Source: Thermaurantiacus tibetensis (GTDB lineage Bacteria > Pseudomonadota > Alphaproteobacteria > Sphingomonadales > Sphingomonadaceae). Taken from it: a stretch of 64,000 nt of DNA. The position numbers were made by a program, and so were the translations under genes. This document shows positions 19,623-29,152 of this stretch, piece by piece (position 1 is the first letter of the stretch; each line of letters opens with the position of its first letter). The notes beneath the pieces are model-generated. The model did no database searches. It was not told where the DNA came from and was given only the letters and a program-made list of their open reading frames with translations. The stretch covers positions 1 to 64,000 of the forward strand of contig NZ_JACHTM010000003.1 of assembly GCF_015354055.1 (NCBI RefSeq), read 5' to 3'.

Positions 19623-21029
19623 CTAGCCGATGCGGGCGCGGGCCCAGGCGCTGAACGCATCCACCGCAATCACGGCGAGTGCAAGAAGGGCAAGAATGGC
19701 CCCCACCACGTGCCAGTTCGACCAGTCGACGGCGAGCTTCAGATCATGGCCGATTCCGCCGGCGCCGACGATCCCGAGCACCGAGGCCGCCCGCACATTA
19801 TATTCCAGCATGAAGAGCACCGATCCGGCGAGCGCGGGGAGCGCGACCGGCCAGACCGCGTGGACGAAGCGCTTCATGCCCGAGGCGCCAAGCTCGGCCA
19901 GCGCGCCGGCAGCGGACGTCTCCGCTCCCTCGAACGCCTCGTAGAAGAATTTGGTGAGATAGCCGAGCGAATAGGCGACGAGGCCGAGCACGCCGGCCAT
20001 GGCGCCAAGCCCGACCGCCGCCACGAACAGCAGCGCCCAGACGATCGAGGGCACCGCGCGCCAGAGGTTGAGGGCCGCCCTGACCGGCCAGCCGAGCCAG
20101 GGCGGCACGATGTTGCGCGCCGCGAGCGCCGCCAGCGGCAGGGCGAAGACGGTGGCGAGCACCGTGCCGAGCACCGCCATCCGCAGCGTGTCGAGGAGCG
20201 AGCGGGCAAGCTCCCCCCACGGGATCTCGTCCATCTGGGCTGGGGTGGGGACGAGCCGGGCGAGGAAGCGCAGCGCCTCGCCGAACGCACCCTCGAAGGT
20301 GGCGGGGGCGCCGGCCATCACGCCCCAGGAGAGGGCCACCGCGACGCCGGTCAGGACAAGGAAGCCGAGGCTCGACGGAAGGCGCGGCGGCGGAGCTGCG
20401 ACAGGCGTCGGAAACGGCGGCGCCCCGGCCTGACCCGGCGCCGCCCCGCGCGCCACGTGGCCCGCCTGGAGCCGCACGATGGTGTCGGCATGGGCTTCCG
20501 CGAGTGCGACATCGTGAAGGACGGAGACGAGGGTGAGGCCCCGCTCTCGCCGGAGCTCGTCGAGAAGGCCCATGATAGCCGCTGCATTGGCCGGGTCGAG
20601 GCTCGCGACCGGCTCGTCGGCGAGCAGGATGTCGGGGTCCTGCATCAGCGCGCGGGCAATGGCGACGCGCTGCGCCTCCCCGCCCGAGAGCGTCCTGACC
20701 GGCGCGTGGAGCCGGTGGCCGAGGCCGACCCGCCGCAGCAGCGCCTCGGCGCGCTGGCGCTCGGCCGGCGGGAAGCGGAAGGACTGCCAGAGCGACACGC
20801 GGCCGAGGCAGCCATGCAGCACGTTCCGCAGCGCCGAGGCGCGCGGGACGAGCCGAAGGTCCTGGTGGATTCGCGCGACGCGGCCGCCGATCTCGACCCG
20901 GCCGGCCGACGGCGCAAGCCGCCCGGCGAGCACCGCGACCAGCGACGACTTGCCCGAGCCCGACGGGCCGATGAGGGCGACATGGGCGCCCTGCGGCACC
21001 TCGAGATCAACGCCGGCAAGCGCGCGCAC
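19623..21029 (-). CDS. Phosphonate-type ABC transporter, ATPase and permease fused (PhnC-PhnE)
   Basis: 468 residues. Residues 1-195 are an ABC ATPase: Walker A GPSGSGKSS at 21-29, signature LSGGEAQRVAIARAL, Walker B ILLADEP and a switch His in VLHDV. After a proline-rich linker, residues about 225-468 form a PhnE-like permease with several membrane helices and an EAA-type loop (AELGASGMKRFVHAVWPVALP). ATPase and permease are normally separate genes. The listed GTG start omits the usual first beta strand and A-loop Tyr; those residues (ASGLVLDYPAP) are encoded in frame upstream at about 21030-21080, but no ATG, GTG or TTG precedes them, so a non-standard start may be used. PhnD is directly upstream. 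Confidence 0.85.
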   Translation of the reverse strand: MRALAGVDLEVPQGAHVALIGPSGSGKSSLVAVLAGRLAPSAGRVEIGGRVARIHQDLRLVPRASALRNVLHGCLGRVSLWQSFRFPPAERQRAEALLRRVGLGHRLHAPVRTLSGGEAQRVAIARALMQDPDILLADEPVASLDPANAAAIMGLLDELRRERGLTLVSVLHDVALAEAHADTIVRLQAGHVARGAAPGQAGAPPFPTPVAAPPPRLPSSLGFLVLTGVAVALSWGVMAGAPATFEGAFGEALRFLARLVPTPAQMDEIPWGELARSLLDTLRMAVLGTVLATVFALPLAALAARNIVPPWLGWPVRAALNLWRAVPSIVWALLFVAAVGLGAMAGVLGLVAYSLGYLTKFFYEAFEGAETSAAGALAELGASGMKRFVHAVWPVALPALAGSVLFMLEYNVRAASVLGIVGAGGIGHDLKLAVDWSNWHVVGAILALLALAVIAVDAFSAWARARIG

Positions 21030-21091
21030 GGGGCCGCTGGGCGCGGGATAGTCGAGGACGAGCCCGGAGGCCCGGATGGCGACGGGCGCGG

Positions 21092-22018
21092 CTATTTCAC
21101 CAGCCCCGCGATGGGCAGGCCGGTGCGCTCGATGGCGCGGACGGTGGCCGCCACGTGCCGGTTCTCGTCGACGATGGCGAGACCGGAGGCGCCGTAGACG
21201 TCGGAGAGAAGCGCCGGGCTGGTCTTCGTCAGGTCGAGGAGCGCCGCCTGCACCGCCTTCGCCTCGGCCGGCGTGAGCGCTGACGAGACGGCGACGCAGT
21301 GGGTGGGCACGCCCGGCGTGCGGGCGAGGATGCGAAGCTCGGCCTGCTTCGCCTCGGGCAGGTAGACCGTGCGCTTCGGCCCCTCGACGGTGTAGTCGGA
21401 GACGGCGCAGACGTCGCCCCGGCCCGCGAGCAGCTGCTCGAGCGCCTGGGTATAGCCGCCGGCATAGGCGACGGACCGGAACGCCTCCTCCGGGGGCTGC
21501 TTCGGCTTCAGCATCCCCTCCGCGATCATCCGGTCGTAGGGGAAGACGAAGCCCGAGGTGGAAGTGTTCGAGGTGAAGACCATGCGCAGCGACTTCGCCT
21601 GCCGCTTGAGGTCGGCGAAGCTCCTGAGCGGGCTCGCCTTCGGAACCACGAACACGCTGTCATAGTCGGTCCGCGCGCGCCCCTTCGTGTCGGTGCGCAC
21701 CTCGGCGAGGATGAGCCGCGCGCCGCCGTCGCGGCGGGCGAGCAGGAAGGGCAGCGAGGAGAGCCAGGCGATGTCGGCGCGGCGCGAGACAAGGGCCTGG
21801 ACCGAGGCCGCATAGGCAAGCGGCACCAGCACCTCGACCGGGCGGCCGAGGCGCTGCGTGAGGGCCGCCGTCATGTCGTCGGCGGCCTTGCGGATCTGTG
21901 CCGGGTCCTTCTGCGGCTGGAAGGCAAAGACGAGCGGGCGGGGCTGGGCGCCGAGCGGGCCGGCGAGACCAAGGCCTGCAGCAGCGAGAACGGAACGGCG
22001 ATCGAAGGCGTGGGGCAA
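21092..22018 (-). CDS. Phosphate/phosphite/phosphonate ABC transporter substrate-binding protein (PhnD-like)
   Basis: 308 residues from TTG 22018, selected because AGGAAGGA (22025-22032, read on the minus strand) precedes it by six bases and because it gives an export signal with twin arginine (FDRRSVLAAAGLGLAGPLGAQ). Periplasmic binding protein of the PhnD family: LVFAFQPQKDPAQIRK, LAYAASVQALVSRRADIAWLSSLPF, the TSNTSTSGFVFP ligand-binding segment and AYAGGYTQALEQLLAGRGDVCAV. Feeds the fused ATPase-permease just downstream. Ligand could be phosphonate, phosphite or phosphate; no C-P lyase or phosphonatase gene is in the window. Divergent from the P450 gene across 147 bp. Confidence 0.88.
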   Translation of the reverse strand: MPHAFDRRSVLAAAGLGLAGPLGAQPRPLVFAFQPQKDPAQIRKAADDMTAALTQRLGRPVEVLVPLAYAASVQALVSRRADIAWLSSLPFLLARRDGGARLILAEVRTDTKGRARTDYDSVFVVPKASPLRSFADLKRQAKSLRMVFTSNTSTSGFVFPYDRMIAEGMLKPKQPPEEAFRSVAYAGGYTQALEQLLAGRGDVCAVSDYTVEGPKRTVYLPEAKQAELRILARTPGVPTHCVAVSSALTPAEAKAVQAALLDLTKTSPALLSDVYGASGLAIVDENRHVAATVRAIERTGLPIAGLVK

Positions 22019-22165
22019 GGCGCGTCCTTCCTGAGAACGGCTCGCAGTTACTCGCGCGGCCGCGGCTCTGCAAGCGGTTTTGCCGCGCCGGCGGTGCACG
22101 GCTTCGCGTTGAAGCCCGGCGCAAATGTGCGTATATCCCCTCCGCACTTTTCGGGAGGCGCGCCG

Positions 22166-23542
22166 ATGAACGTTCCGGTCCGTGCGGAGGAGGTCTACCC
22201 GGCGCTCGCGCCCGTCACCTTTGCGCAGCTCGCCCATGTGCCCGGGCCGCCCCCCGCCCGGTTCCGGACGCTCAGGACCCTCCAGTTCCTTCGCGACCCG
22301 CGCGGCACGGTCAACCGGCTGGCGGCCACCTATGGCCCCGTGTTCCGCCGGCAGGACAATTTCGGCTGGGGGGTGACCCTGCTCGGGCCCGAAGCCAACG
22401 AGCTCGTGCTGTTCAACAAGGACCGGATCTTCTCCTCGAAACTCGGCTGGAACCCGGTGCTCGAGCGGCTGTTCCCGAACGGCCTCATGCTCATGGACTT
22501 CGAGGAGCACCGCGTCCACCGCAAGACGCTCTCGGTCGCCTTCAAGCCGGCCCCGATGAAGGCCTATCTCGGCGGGCTGACGGAGGGGATCGACCGCACG
22601 GTGGCGGGCTGGCCAACCGACGCGCCGATGAAATTCTACCCCGCCATCAAGGACCTGACGCTCGATCTTGCCGCCGGCTGCTTCCTCGGCGTGCCCTGGG
22701 GCCCCGAGGCGCGCGAGATCAACCGCGCCTTCATGGACATGGTGCTCGCCGCAGTTGCCGTCGTGCGCAAGCCCCTGCCCTTCACCCAGATGCGGCGCGG
22801 CGTGAAGGGCCGGGAATATATGTCGGCCTATTTCGCCCGCGAGATCCCGAAGCGCCGCGGCCGCACCGCCGACGACATCTTCACCCAGATCGTCAACGCC
22901 GAGGACGAGAACGGCAGGCTGCTTTCCGACCAGGAAGTCATCGACCACATGAACTTCCTGATGATGGCCGCGCACGACACGCTGACCTCTTCGCTGACCT
23001 CGCTCGTCTACTTCCTCGGCATCAACCCGGAGTGGCAGGAGCGCCTGCGCGAGGAGGTAGACGGCGTGCGCGCCCGGCATGGCGAGCGGCTTCCGCACGA
23101 GGCGCTCGGCGAGCTCGAACTCGTCGAAATGGCGTTCAAGGAGGCGCTGCGGCTGGTGCCCCCGGTGCCGATGATCCCGCGCCGGGCGCTCCGCGACTTC
23201 GAGTTCATGGGCTACCGGATCCCGGCCGGCTCGGGCGTGGGGGTGAACCCGATGTACACCCACATGATGCCCGAGCACTGGCCCGACCCGGAGCGGTTCG
23301 ACCCCCTGCGCTTCACCACCCAGATGTCGGCCAACCGCCACAAATATGCCTGGGTGCCCTTCGGCGGCGGTGCCCACATGTGCCTCGGCCTCCACTTCGC
23401 CTACATGCAGGCCAAGGCCTTCATGTTCCGCCTGCTCTCCGACCGGCGGATCGTGCTGCCGCAAGGCTATCGCGCCGAGTTCCGGATGGTGCCGATCCCG
23501 CGACCGAAGGACGGGCTGCCCGTTTCGCTGCCGCGGCGGTGA
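22166..23542 (+). CDS. Cytochrome P450
   Basis: 458 residues; ATG 22166 has GGGAGG at 22153-22158. Soluble bacterial heme-thiolate monooxygenase. I-helix oxygen-activation segment AAHDTLTSS (AGxDT variant), K-helix ExxR in FKEALRLVPP, PERFDPLRF meander and heme loop FGGGAHMCLG with thiolate C406. Fatty-acid, sterol or carotenoid-like substrates are all possible; no ferredoxin or ferredoxin reductase is adjacent. Its stop overlaps the GTG of an alpha/beta hydrolase (GTGA), so the two are probably co-translated and may act on the same lipid-like compound. Divergent from phnD. Confidence 0.94.
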   Translation: MNVPVRAEEVYPALAPVTFAQLAHVPGPPPARFRTLRTLQFLRDPRGTVNRLAATYGPVFRRQDNFGWGVTLLGPEANELVLFNKDRIFSSKLGWNPVLERLFPNGLMLMDFEEHRVHRKTLSVAFKPAPMKAYLGGLTEGIDRTVAGWPTDAPMKFYPAIKDLTLDLAAGCFLGVPWGPEAREINRAFMDMVLAAVAVVRKPLPFTQMRRGVKGREYMSAYFAREIPKRRGRTADDIFTQIVNAEDENGRLLSDQEVIDHMNFLMMAAHDTLTSSLTSLVYFLGINPEWQERLREEVDGVRARHGERLPHEALGELELVEMAFKEALRLVPPVPMIPRRALRDFEFMGYRIPAGSGVGVNPMYTHMMPEHWPDPERFDPLRFTTQMSANRHKYAWVPFGGGAHMCLGLHFAYMQAKAFMFRLLSDRRIVLPQGYRAEFRMVPIPRPKDGLPVSLPRR

Positions 23543-24525
23543 GGAAGCTCCTCGCCGGCCTGGCGGTCGTCGCCGGTCTCCTAGTCGCCGCCTTCCTCGC
23601 CGTCCGCACGCCCGACATCCCGGCCGAGGTGCTGCGTGCACGCTACGCGAACGCCGCCTCGCAGTTCCTGGACCTTGCGCCGGGCTTCGCCGTCCACGTC
23701 CGCGACGAGGGTCCGCGCGACGCGCCCGTCCTCCTGCTGCTCCACGGCTCCAATGCCTCGCTCCACACCTGGGAGCCGTGGGTCGAGCGCCTGGGGCAGG
23801 ACTATCGGGTCGTCACGCTCGACCTCCAGGGCCATGGGCTGACCGGCCCCATCCCTTCCGGCTGCTACACGGGCAGCTGCATGGCCGAGACGGTGGAGCG
23901 GGTCCGCGCCCGGCTCGGCATCGAGCGGATGGCGGTGGGCGGCAACTCGATGGGCGGGCTGGTCGCCATCCGCTATGCGCTCGCCCACCCGGAGCGCGTG
24001 TCGGCCCTCATCCTCGTCGATTCCGCCGGCGCGCAGTTCCGCAACGGCGGCAGCCGGCCGCTCGGCTTCCGCATCGCCGCCATGCCCGGCGCACGCACGC
24101 TCGCCGAGCAAATCACCCCGCGCGCCATGATCGCGCGCTCGCTTGACCAGTCGACGAGCGTCAAGGCCGCCGCCACGCCCGAGAAGGTGGACCGCTACTG
24201 GGAGCTTCTCCGCCACCCCGGCAACCGCGCGGCCACCATCGCCCGCTTCGCCGCGCCGCGCGAACCCTTCGGCGCCGAGACGCTGAAGCCGCTTGCCGGG
24301 CTTCCCGTCCTCATCCTCTGGGGCCGGGAGGACCGGCTCTTTCCGCCGGAAGCCGCCGCGTGGTTCAAGGCGGCGCTGCCGGAGGCCGAGCTCGTCATCC
24401 TCGACGGCGTCGGCCACATCCCGCAGGAGGAAGCGCCCGATGCCAGCGCCGAGGCCGTCCGCGCCTTCCTCGAGCGCCACGCGCCGACGCCCGCGCGCAT
24501 CCGCGCGCTTCAGTCGCCCGCCTGA
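23539..24525 (+). CDS. Membrane-anchored alpha/beta hydrolase
   Basis: 328 residues from GTG 23539, overlapping the P450 gene by 4 bp. A single N-terminal hydrophobic helix (about 3-22) suggests membrane anchoring with the domain in the periplasm, or a signal peptide. Alpha/beta hydrolase core: LLLHGSNAS oxyanion region, nucleophile elbow GGNSMGG with S137, acid in [10 protein letters not shown] and catalytic His in GVGHIPQEE. Epoxide hydrolase, esterase and lactonase are all compatible. The 3' end overlaps the convergent tgt gene by 16 bp. Coupling to the P450 suggests an oxidise-then-hydrolyse pair. Confidence 0.88.
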   Translation: MRKLLAGLAVVAGLLVAAFLAVRTPDIPAEVLRARYANAASQFLDLAPGFAVHVRDEGPRDAPVLLLLHGSNASLHTWEPWVERLGQDYRVVTLDLQGHGLTGPIPSGCYTGSCMAETVERVRARLGIERMAVGGNSMGGLVAIRYALAHPERVSALILVDSAGAQFRNGGSRPLGFRIAAMPGARTLAEQITPRAMIARSLDQSTSVKAAATPEKVDRYWELLRHPGNRAATIARFAAPREPFGAETLKPLAGLPVLILWGREDRLFPPEAAAWFKAALPEAELVILDGVGHIPQEEAPDASAEAVRAFLERHAPTPARIRALQSPA

Positions 24526-25622
24526 GTCCAGCCGCGGGCGAAGGCTTGCGCCCGGCCCTCGGCGATCGCCGCCCGCAGGCCGGCCATCATCTGCTGGTAG
24601 TGCCAGAGGTTGTGCTCGGTCAGCAGCATGGGCCCGAGCATCTCGCCGGCCTTGAACAGGTGGTGGAGATAGGCGCGGCTGAAGCGCGCGCACACCGGGC
24701 AGGCGCAGCGCGGGTCGAGCGGGCCCTCGTCCTCGGCGAAGCGGGCGTTCCTGAGGTTGAGCGTTCCGCCTCGCGTGAAGGCCTGGGCGGTACGGCCCGA
24801 GCGGGTGGGGAGCACGCAGTCGAACATGTCGACGCCGCGCAGCACGGCGCCGAGGATGTCGGCGGGCTTGCCAACGCCCATCAGGTAGCGCGGCCGGTCG
24901 GGCGGGAGCTGTTCCGGCGCATAGTCCAGCACCTCGAACATCGCCTGCTGGCCTTCGCCCACGGCGAGCCCGCCGATGGCATAGCCCTCGAAGCCGATGT
25001 CGACGAGCCGCTCGGCCGATTCGCGCCGAAGGTCCTCGAAGAGCGCGCCCTGCTGGATTCCAAAGAGCGCAGCCTGTCCCGGATCGGCGAGGAAGGCGTC
25101 GCGCGAGCGCCCTGCCCAGCGCATCGAGAGCTGCATCGACCGCGCGGCCTCATCGCGGGTCGCCGGGTGCTTCGTGCATTCGTCGAAGGCCATCACGATG
25201 TCGGAGCCGAGCAGCCGCTGGATTTCGATCGAGCGCTCAGGGCTCACGAAATGGCGCGAGCCGTCGAGGTGGGAGCGGAACTCCACCCCTTCTTCGCTCA
25301 CCTTCGCAAGCGGGCCGAGGCTCATCACCTGGTAGCCGCCGGAGTCGGTCAGGATGGGGTGGGGCCACGCCATGAAGCGGTGGAGACCGCCAAGCCGTGC
25401 CACCCGCTCGGCGCCCGGCCGCAGCATCAGGTGGTAGGTGTTGGCAAGCAGGATGTCGGCGCCCGAAGCGCGCACGTCGGCCGGCTTCATGCCCTTGACG
25501 GTGGCCGCCGTTCCCACCGGCATGAAGGCGGGTGTGAGGATCGGCCCGCGCGGCGTCTCGAGCGTGCCGAGGCGCGCCCGCCCTTCGGTGGCATGAACCG
25601 TGAACCGGAACGCCTCAGCCAT
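24510..25622 (-). CDS. tgt: Queuine tRNA-ribosyltransferase
   Basis: 370 residues. Exchanges guanine-34 of GUN anticodon tRNAs for preQ1, a step of queuosine synthesis. Motifs: [15 protein letters not shown], the [12 protein letters not shown] block, catalytic Asp in [41 protein letters not shown] and [13 protein letters not shown] with the second Asp, then the CACPVCARF-x(n)-H zinc site at about residues 301-330. The start overlaps the end of queA by 8 bp, and the two act in consecutive steps of the same pathway. Last gene of the leftward xseB-ispA-coaD-ppi-queA-tgt run. Confidence 0.97.
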   Translation of the reverse strand: MAEAFRFTVHATEGRARLGTLETPRGPILTPAFMPVGTAATVKGMKPADVRASGADILLANTYHLMLRPGAERVARLGGLHRFMAWPHPILTDSGGYQVMSLGPLAKVSEEGVEFRSHLDGSRHFVSPERSIEIQRLLGSDIVMAFDECTKHPATRDEAARSMQLSMRWAGRSRDAFLADPGQAALFGIQQGALFEDLRRESAERLVDIGFEGYAIGGLAVGEGQQAMFEVLDYAPEQLPPDRPRYLMGVGKPADILGAVLRGVDMFDCVLPTRSGRTAQAFTRGGTLNLRNARFAEDEGPLDPRCACPVCARFSRAYLHHLFKAGEMLGPMLLTEHNLWHYQQMMAGLRAAIAEGRAQAFARGWTQAGD

Positions 25623-26631
25623 GGGGCAGAAGGAGCGAGGAGTCCCCGTAGCTGTAGAAGCGGTAGCCGTTGCGGACGGCGTGGGCGTAGGCGGCCTGCA
25701 TCCGCTCGAGGCCCATGAGCGCCGAGACCAGCATGAAGAGGGTCGATTTCGGCAGGTGGAAGTTGGTCATGAGCCCGTCGATCGCGCGGAAGCGGTAGCC
25801 CGGAGTGATGAAGAGGTCGGTGGTGCCGGTGAACGGGTCGAGCCCCGAGGCTTCGAGGAGGCGAAGCGAGGTGGTGCCGACGGCGAGGATCCGCCGCCCT
25901 TCGGCCTTGGCACGCCTGAGCCGCGCGGCCACCTCGGGCGAAACGCTTCCCCACTCGGCGTGCATCCGGTGGTCCTCGGTGCGGCTGGCCTTGACGGGAA
26001 GAAAGGTGCCGGCCCCGACGTGGAGCGTCACCGTCTCGCGGACGATGCCGGCGGCGTCGAGCCGGGCGAGCAGCTCGGGCGTGAAATGGAGCCCGGCGGT
26101 CGGCGCCGCAACCGCGCCATCCTTTGCGGCATAGACCGTCTGGTAGTCGGCGCGGTCGCGGGCGTCGATGGCGCGGCGGCGGGCGATGTAGGGGGGAAGC
26201 GGCATGGCGCCGGCACGCTCCAGCGCCACTTCGAGCGGCCCGTCGCAGTGGAAGCGCCAGTGGACCTCGCCGTCGGCAAGCTTCTCCACCACCTCGCCTT
26301 CAAGGGCCCCGCCGAAGTCCACTCGATCGCCCGCCTCCAGGCGCCGGGCGTTGCGAACGAAGGCGCGCCACTCGCGCGGCCCAAGGCGCAGGTGCAGCGT
26401 GACATCGATCGTGGCGGTCCCCTTGCGCCCGGCGAGCTGGGCCGGGATGACGCGGGTGTCGTTGAAGACGAGCACGTCGCCGGGGCGGAGCAGCGCCGGC
26501 AGGTCGCGGACCACATGGTCGGAGACGCCAGCGGGTGTCACCTTGAGGAGGCGGGCGGAATCGCGCGGCGAGGCCGGCCGCAGCGCGATCCGGTCCTCGG
26601 GCAGGTCGAAGTCGAAGGCGGCGACCTCCAC
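25615..26631 (-). CDS. queA: tRNA preQ1(34) S-adenosylmethionine ribosyltransferase-isomerase
   Basis: 338 residues from GTG 26631. Transfers and isomerises the ribosyl moiety of SAM onto preQ1-tRNA to give epoxyqueuosine. Typical N-terminus ([23 protein letters not shown]), then [45 protein letters not shown] and the C-terminal [16 protein letters not shown] motif. Three bases separate it from the upstream peptidyl-prolyl isomerase gene, and it overlaps tgt downstream. Confidence 0.97.
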   Translation of the reverse strand: MEVAAFDFDLPEDRIALRPASPRDSARLLKVTPAGVSDHVVRDLPALLRPGDVLVFNDTRVIPAQLAGRKGTATIDVTLHLRLGPREWRAFVRNARRLEAGDRVDFGGALEGEVVEKLADGEVHWRFHCDGPLEVALERAGAMPLPPYIARRRAIDARDRADYQTVYAAKDGAVAAPTAGLHFTPELLARLDAAGIVRETVTLHVGAGTFLPVKASRTEDHRMHAEWGSVSPEVAARLRRAKAEGRRILAVGTTSLRLLEASGLDPFTGTTDLFITPGYRFRAIDGLMTNFHLPKSTLFMLVSALMGLERMQAAYAHAVRNGYRFYSYGDSSLLLPHG

Positions 26632-26634
26632 GGC

Positions 26635-27324
26635 TCAGGGCCGAGGGGGGGCAGGCGGGGGCGGCAGCGCCGAGGGCCGCAGGTCGGCCGGAAGCGCCGC
26701 GGCGGGTTTCGGGAAGGCCGGCGGCGGCTTGCCGTCGGCGGCGATCGAGGCCTGGAGGATCCGCGCCGGGTCGGCAGGCGGCTCGCCGCGGGGAATGGCA
26801 TCCACCCATTCCATGCCCGCAATCACCCGGCCGAACACCGTGTACTGGCGGTCGAGCCGGAGCACGGGGGCGAAGGTGATGAAGAACTGGCTGTTGGCGC
26901 TGTCCGGCTCCTCGGTGCGCGCCATCGAGACGGCGCCGCGCATGTGCGGCAGGTTGTTGAACTCGGCCTTGAGGTCGGGGAGGTCGGAGCCGCCCTCGCC
27001 GGTGCCCTTCGGGTCTCCGGTCTGCGCCATGAAGCCGTCGATCACCCGGTGGAAGATGAGGCCGTCGTAGAAGCCGCGCCGAACCAGCGTCTTCACTCGC
27101 TCGACATGGGCGGGCGCGGCGTCGGGCCGGAGCAGGATGGTGACGCGGCCGCCGGTCGAGAGGTCAAGGTAGAGGATGTTCTCCGGGTCCTTCGGGTCGG
27201 GACGGGGAGCGGGGCTGGCAGGCGCCCCGGCGGCGGCCGGTGACGCCTGGGGCTCGGCGCGCAGGGCGCCCGGCAGGAGCCCGGCCGCGAAGGCAGCCCC
27301 GAGGAGGAATGCGCGACGGCGCAT
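26635..27324 (-). CDS. Exported cyclophilin-type peptidyl-prolyl cis-trans isomerase
   Basis: 229 residues. Signal peptide with RRR and hydrophobic core (AFLLGAAFAAGLLPGALRA). A proline- and alanine-rich linker precedes a cyclophilin domain at about 48-205: FYDGLIFHRVIDGFMAQTGDPKGTG with catalytic R93, and NSQFFITFAP. The C-terminal tail (about 205-229) is proline-rich. Likely folds proteins in the periplasm. It sits between coaD (16 bp) and queA (3 bp), a gene order I associate with sphingomonads. Confidence 0.93.
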   Translation of the reverse strand: MRRRAFLLGAAFAAGLLPGALRAEPQASPAAAGAPASPAPRPDPKDPENILYLDLSTGGRVTILLRPDAAPAHVERVKTLVRRGFYDGLIFHRVIDGFMAQTGDPKGTGEGGSDLPDLKAEFNNLPHMRGAVSMARTEEPDSANSQFFITFAPVLRLDRQYTVFGRVIAGMEWVDAIPRGEPPADPARILQASIAADGKPPPAFPKPAAALPADLRPSALPPPPAPPRP

Positions 27325-27340
27325 CGGAGCGGGCGCTGGC

Positions 27341-27874
27341 TCAGACAGGGGCGTTGGCCCGGCGCGACGTCACCCCGTTCGCAGCCAGCCGGGCGTAGAC
27401 GTCGGCTGCGATCGCCGGGCTCACGAACCGGTCGATGGCACCCCCGTAGCTCGCGATCTCCTTCACAAGGCGCGACGCGATGGGCTGGAGCGCGACGTCG
27501 GCCATCAGGAACACGGTCTCGATGGTGCTCGAAAGCTGCTGGTTCATGCCCGCCATCTGGAACTCGTACTCGAAGTCCGCAACGGCCCTGAGACCGCGGA
27601 TGATGACCGAAGCGCCGACCGACTCGGCGAAATGGATGAGAAGCGCGTCGAACGGGACCACCTCGACGTTCGGCAGCGCGGCCGTCTCGCGCCGGACGTG
27701 CGCGACGCGCTCGTCGAGCGTGAAGAGCGGCGACTTCGAGGGGTTGGTGGCAACGCCGATGACCAGCCGGTCCACGAGCTTCGCCCCGCGGCGGATGATA
27801 TCCATGTGGCCCAGCGTGACGGGATCGAAGGTGCCGGGATAGACGCCGGTTACGGTCTTCTGCGCGATCGTCAC
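27341..27874 (-). CDS. coaD: Phosphopantetheine adenylyltransferase
   Basis: 177 residues from GTG 27874. Penultimate step of coenzyme A synthesis. Nucleotidyltransferase motif GVYPGTFDPVTLGHMDII with the TLGH catalytic His, the RGLRAVADFEYEFQMAGMN block (pantetheine site) and the C-terminal ISSRLVKE-equivalent IASRLVKEIASYGG. Slightly longer than the usual 160 residues owing to short extensions at each end. Located 58 bp after ispA on the same strand. Confidence 0.96.
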   Translation of the reverse strand: MTIAQKTVTGVYPGTFDPVTLGHMDIIRRGAKLVDRLVIGVATNPSKSPLFTLDERVAHVRRETAALPNVEVVPFDALLIHFAESVGASVIIRGLRAVADFEYEFQMAGMNQQLSSTIETVFLMADVALQPIASRLVKEIASYGGAIDRFVSPAIAADVYARLAANGVTSRRANAPV

Positions 27875-27932
27875 TGGCCGCTCCTCCCTCGCCGCGCCCC
27901 TCGACCCGATCCCCGCTCGTCGCCCGTCACGC

Positions 27933-28829
27933 TCAATGGTCGCGCTCGATGGCGAAGCGGGCGATGCCGCGCAGCAGGTCGGCCTCGGCGCCGAAGCCCT
28001 GCAGGTGGTGGATGGCCTGGTCGATCAGCATCTCCGCCTGGGCGCGGGCGCGCTCGACCCCGAGGAGCGAAACGAAGGTGGACTTGCCGCGCGCCTCGTC
28101 CTTCCGGAGCGCCTTGCCGGCCGCGGCCGCATCGCCCTCGACGTCGAGAAGGTCGTCGGCGATCTGGAAGGCAAGGCCGAGGTCGCGGGCGTAGCCGCGG
28201 AGCTTCATGCGGAGCGGCTGCGGCACCTTCCCCATGATGGCGCCCGCCTCGCAGGAGAAGCCGATGAGCGCACCCGTCTTCAGCTGCTGGAGCCTTGTCG
28301 TCGTCGCGAGGTCGAAGCACGCGCCCTCGGCGGCCAGATCCATGGCCTGGCCTCCGGCCATGCCGGCCGGCCCCGAAGCCCGCGCCAGCTCGAGCGCAAG
28401 CTCGGCGCGGACGAACGGATCCTCGTGCGTTGCCTCGTCGGCGATGAGCTCGAAGGCAATGGCGAAGAGCGCGTCGCCGGTCAGAACGGCGGTCGCCTCG
28501 TCGAACGCCCGGTGCACCGTCGGCTTGCCGCGCCGGAGGTCGTCGTCGTCCATGCAGGGGAGATCGTCGTGGACGAGGCTGTAGACGTGGACCGCCTCGA
28601 TCGCGAGCGCCACGCGCATCGCCCGCTCCCGGTCGACATGGAAGAGATCACAGCTTGCCACCACGAGCAGCGGGCGCATGCGCTTGCCGCCGCCGATGAT
28701 GGCGTGGCGCATCGCCTCGTAGAGGCGGGCGCGCGGATCGTCCGGCACGGCCAGCAGCCGGTCGAACCGGGCGTCGACCTGCTCGCCGATGGCATCGAGC
28801 ACCGGCTGGAGCTGAACCCCGGGGCGCAT
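27933..28829 (-). CDS. ispA: (2E,6E)-farnesyl diphosphate synthase
   Basis: 298 residues. Short-chain trans-prenyl diphosphate synthase, which supplies C15 for ubiquinone, undecaprenol and carotenoids. Both aspartate-rich motifs are intact: HDDLPCMDDDDLRRG (D88, D89 ... D94, bacterial four-residue spacing) and FQIADDLLD (about 220-229). GGGKRMRP binds diphosphate. The ATG shares one base with the xseB stop (TGATG), tight coupling that is common for xseB-ispA. A neighbouring dxs is often found in other genomes but is not present here. Confidence 0.95.
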   Translation of the reverse strand: MRPGVQLQPVLDAIGEQVDARFDRLLAVPDDPRARLYEAMRHAIIGGGKRMRPLLVVASCDLFHVDRERAMRVALAIEAVHVYSLVHDDLPCMDDDDLRRGKPTVHRAFDEATAVLTGDALFAIAFELIADEATHEDPFVRAELALELARASGPAGMAGGQAMDLAAEGACFDLATTTRLQQLKTGALIGFSCEAGAIMGKVPQPLRMKLRGYARDLGLAFQIADDLLDVEGDAAAAGKALRKDEARGKSTFVSLLGVERARAQAEMLIDQAIHHLQGFGAEADLLRGIARFAIERDH

Positions 28830-29080
28830 CAGGAGGCGAACGGCCGTTCTCCGGCCGGCATGCCGTCGGCACCGATCTGGAGCTCGCGGATGCGGGCCTC
28901 GGCGCTGGCGAGCCGCGCCTCGCACAGGCTCTTCAGCCCCTGGCCTTCCTCGTAGAGCGCAATCGCCCGCTCGAGCGGCACGTCGCCGGACTCGAGCTCC
29001 CGCACGATTGCCTCCAGGCGCTTCAGCGCCTCCTCGAAGCTCAGCTCCCGTTCGCCCTCGGAACCCACCGGCCGTCCCAT
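28829..29080 (-). CDS. xseB: Exodeoxyribonuclease VII small subunit
   Basis: 83 residues from ATG 29080. The two-helix XseB fold is evident: LSFEEALKRLEAIVRELESGDVPLERAIALYEEG, then a second helix with CEARLASAEARI. It partners XseA (not in the window) in a single-strand-specific nuclease that trims mismatch-repair and damage intermediates. Its stop overlaps the ispA start. Divergent from the alcohol dehydrogenase gene across 72 bp. Confidence 0.92.
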   Translation of the reverse strand: MGRPVGSEGERELSFEEALKRLEAIVRELESGDVPLERAIALYEEGQGLKSLCEARLASAEARIRELQIGADGMPAGERPFAS

Positions 29081-29152
29081 TTCGCTTGCCTCCGCCCTTT
29101 GGACGGGGGCACCATGGGGGTCAAGCGCAGACGAACGGGGAGGAAGCGCGCC

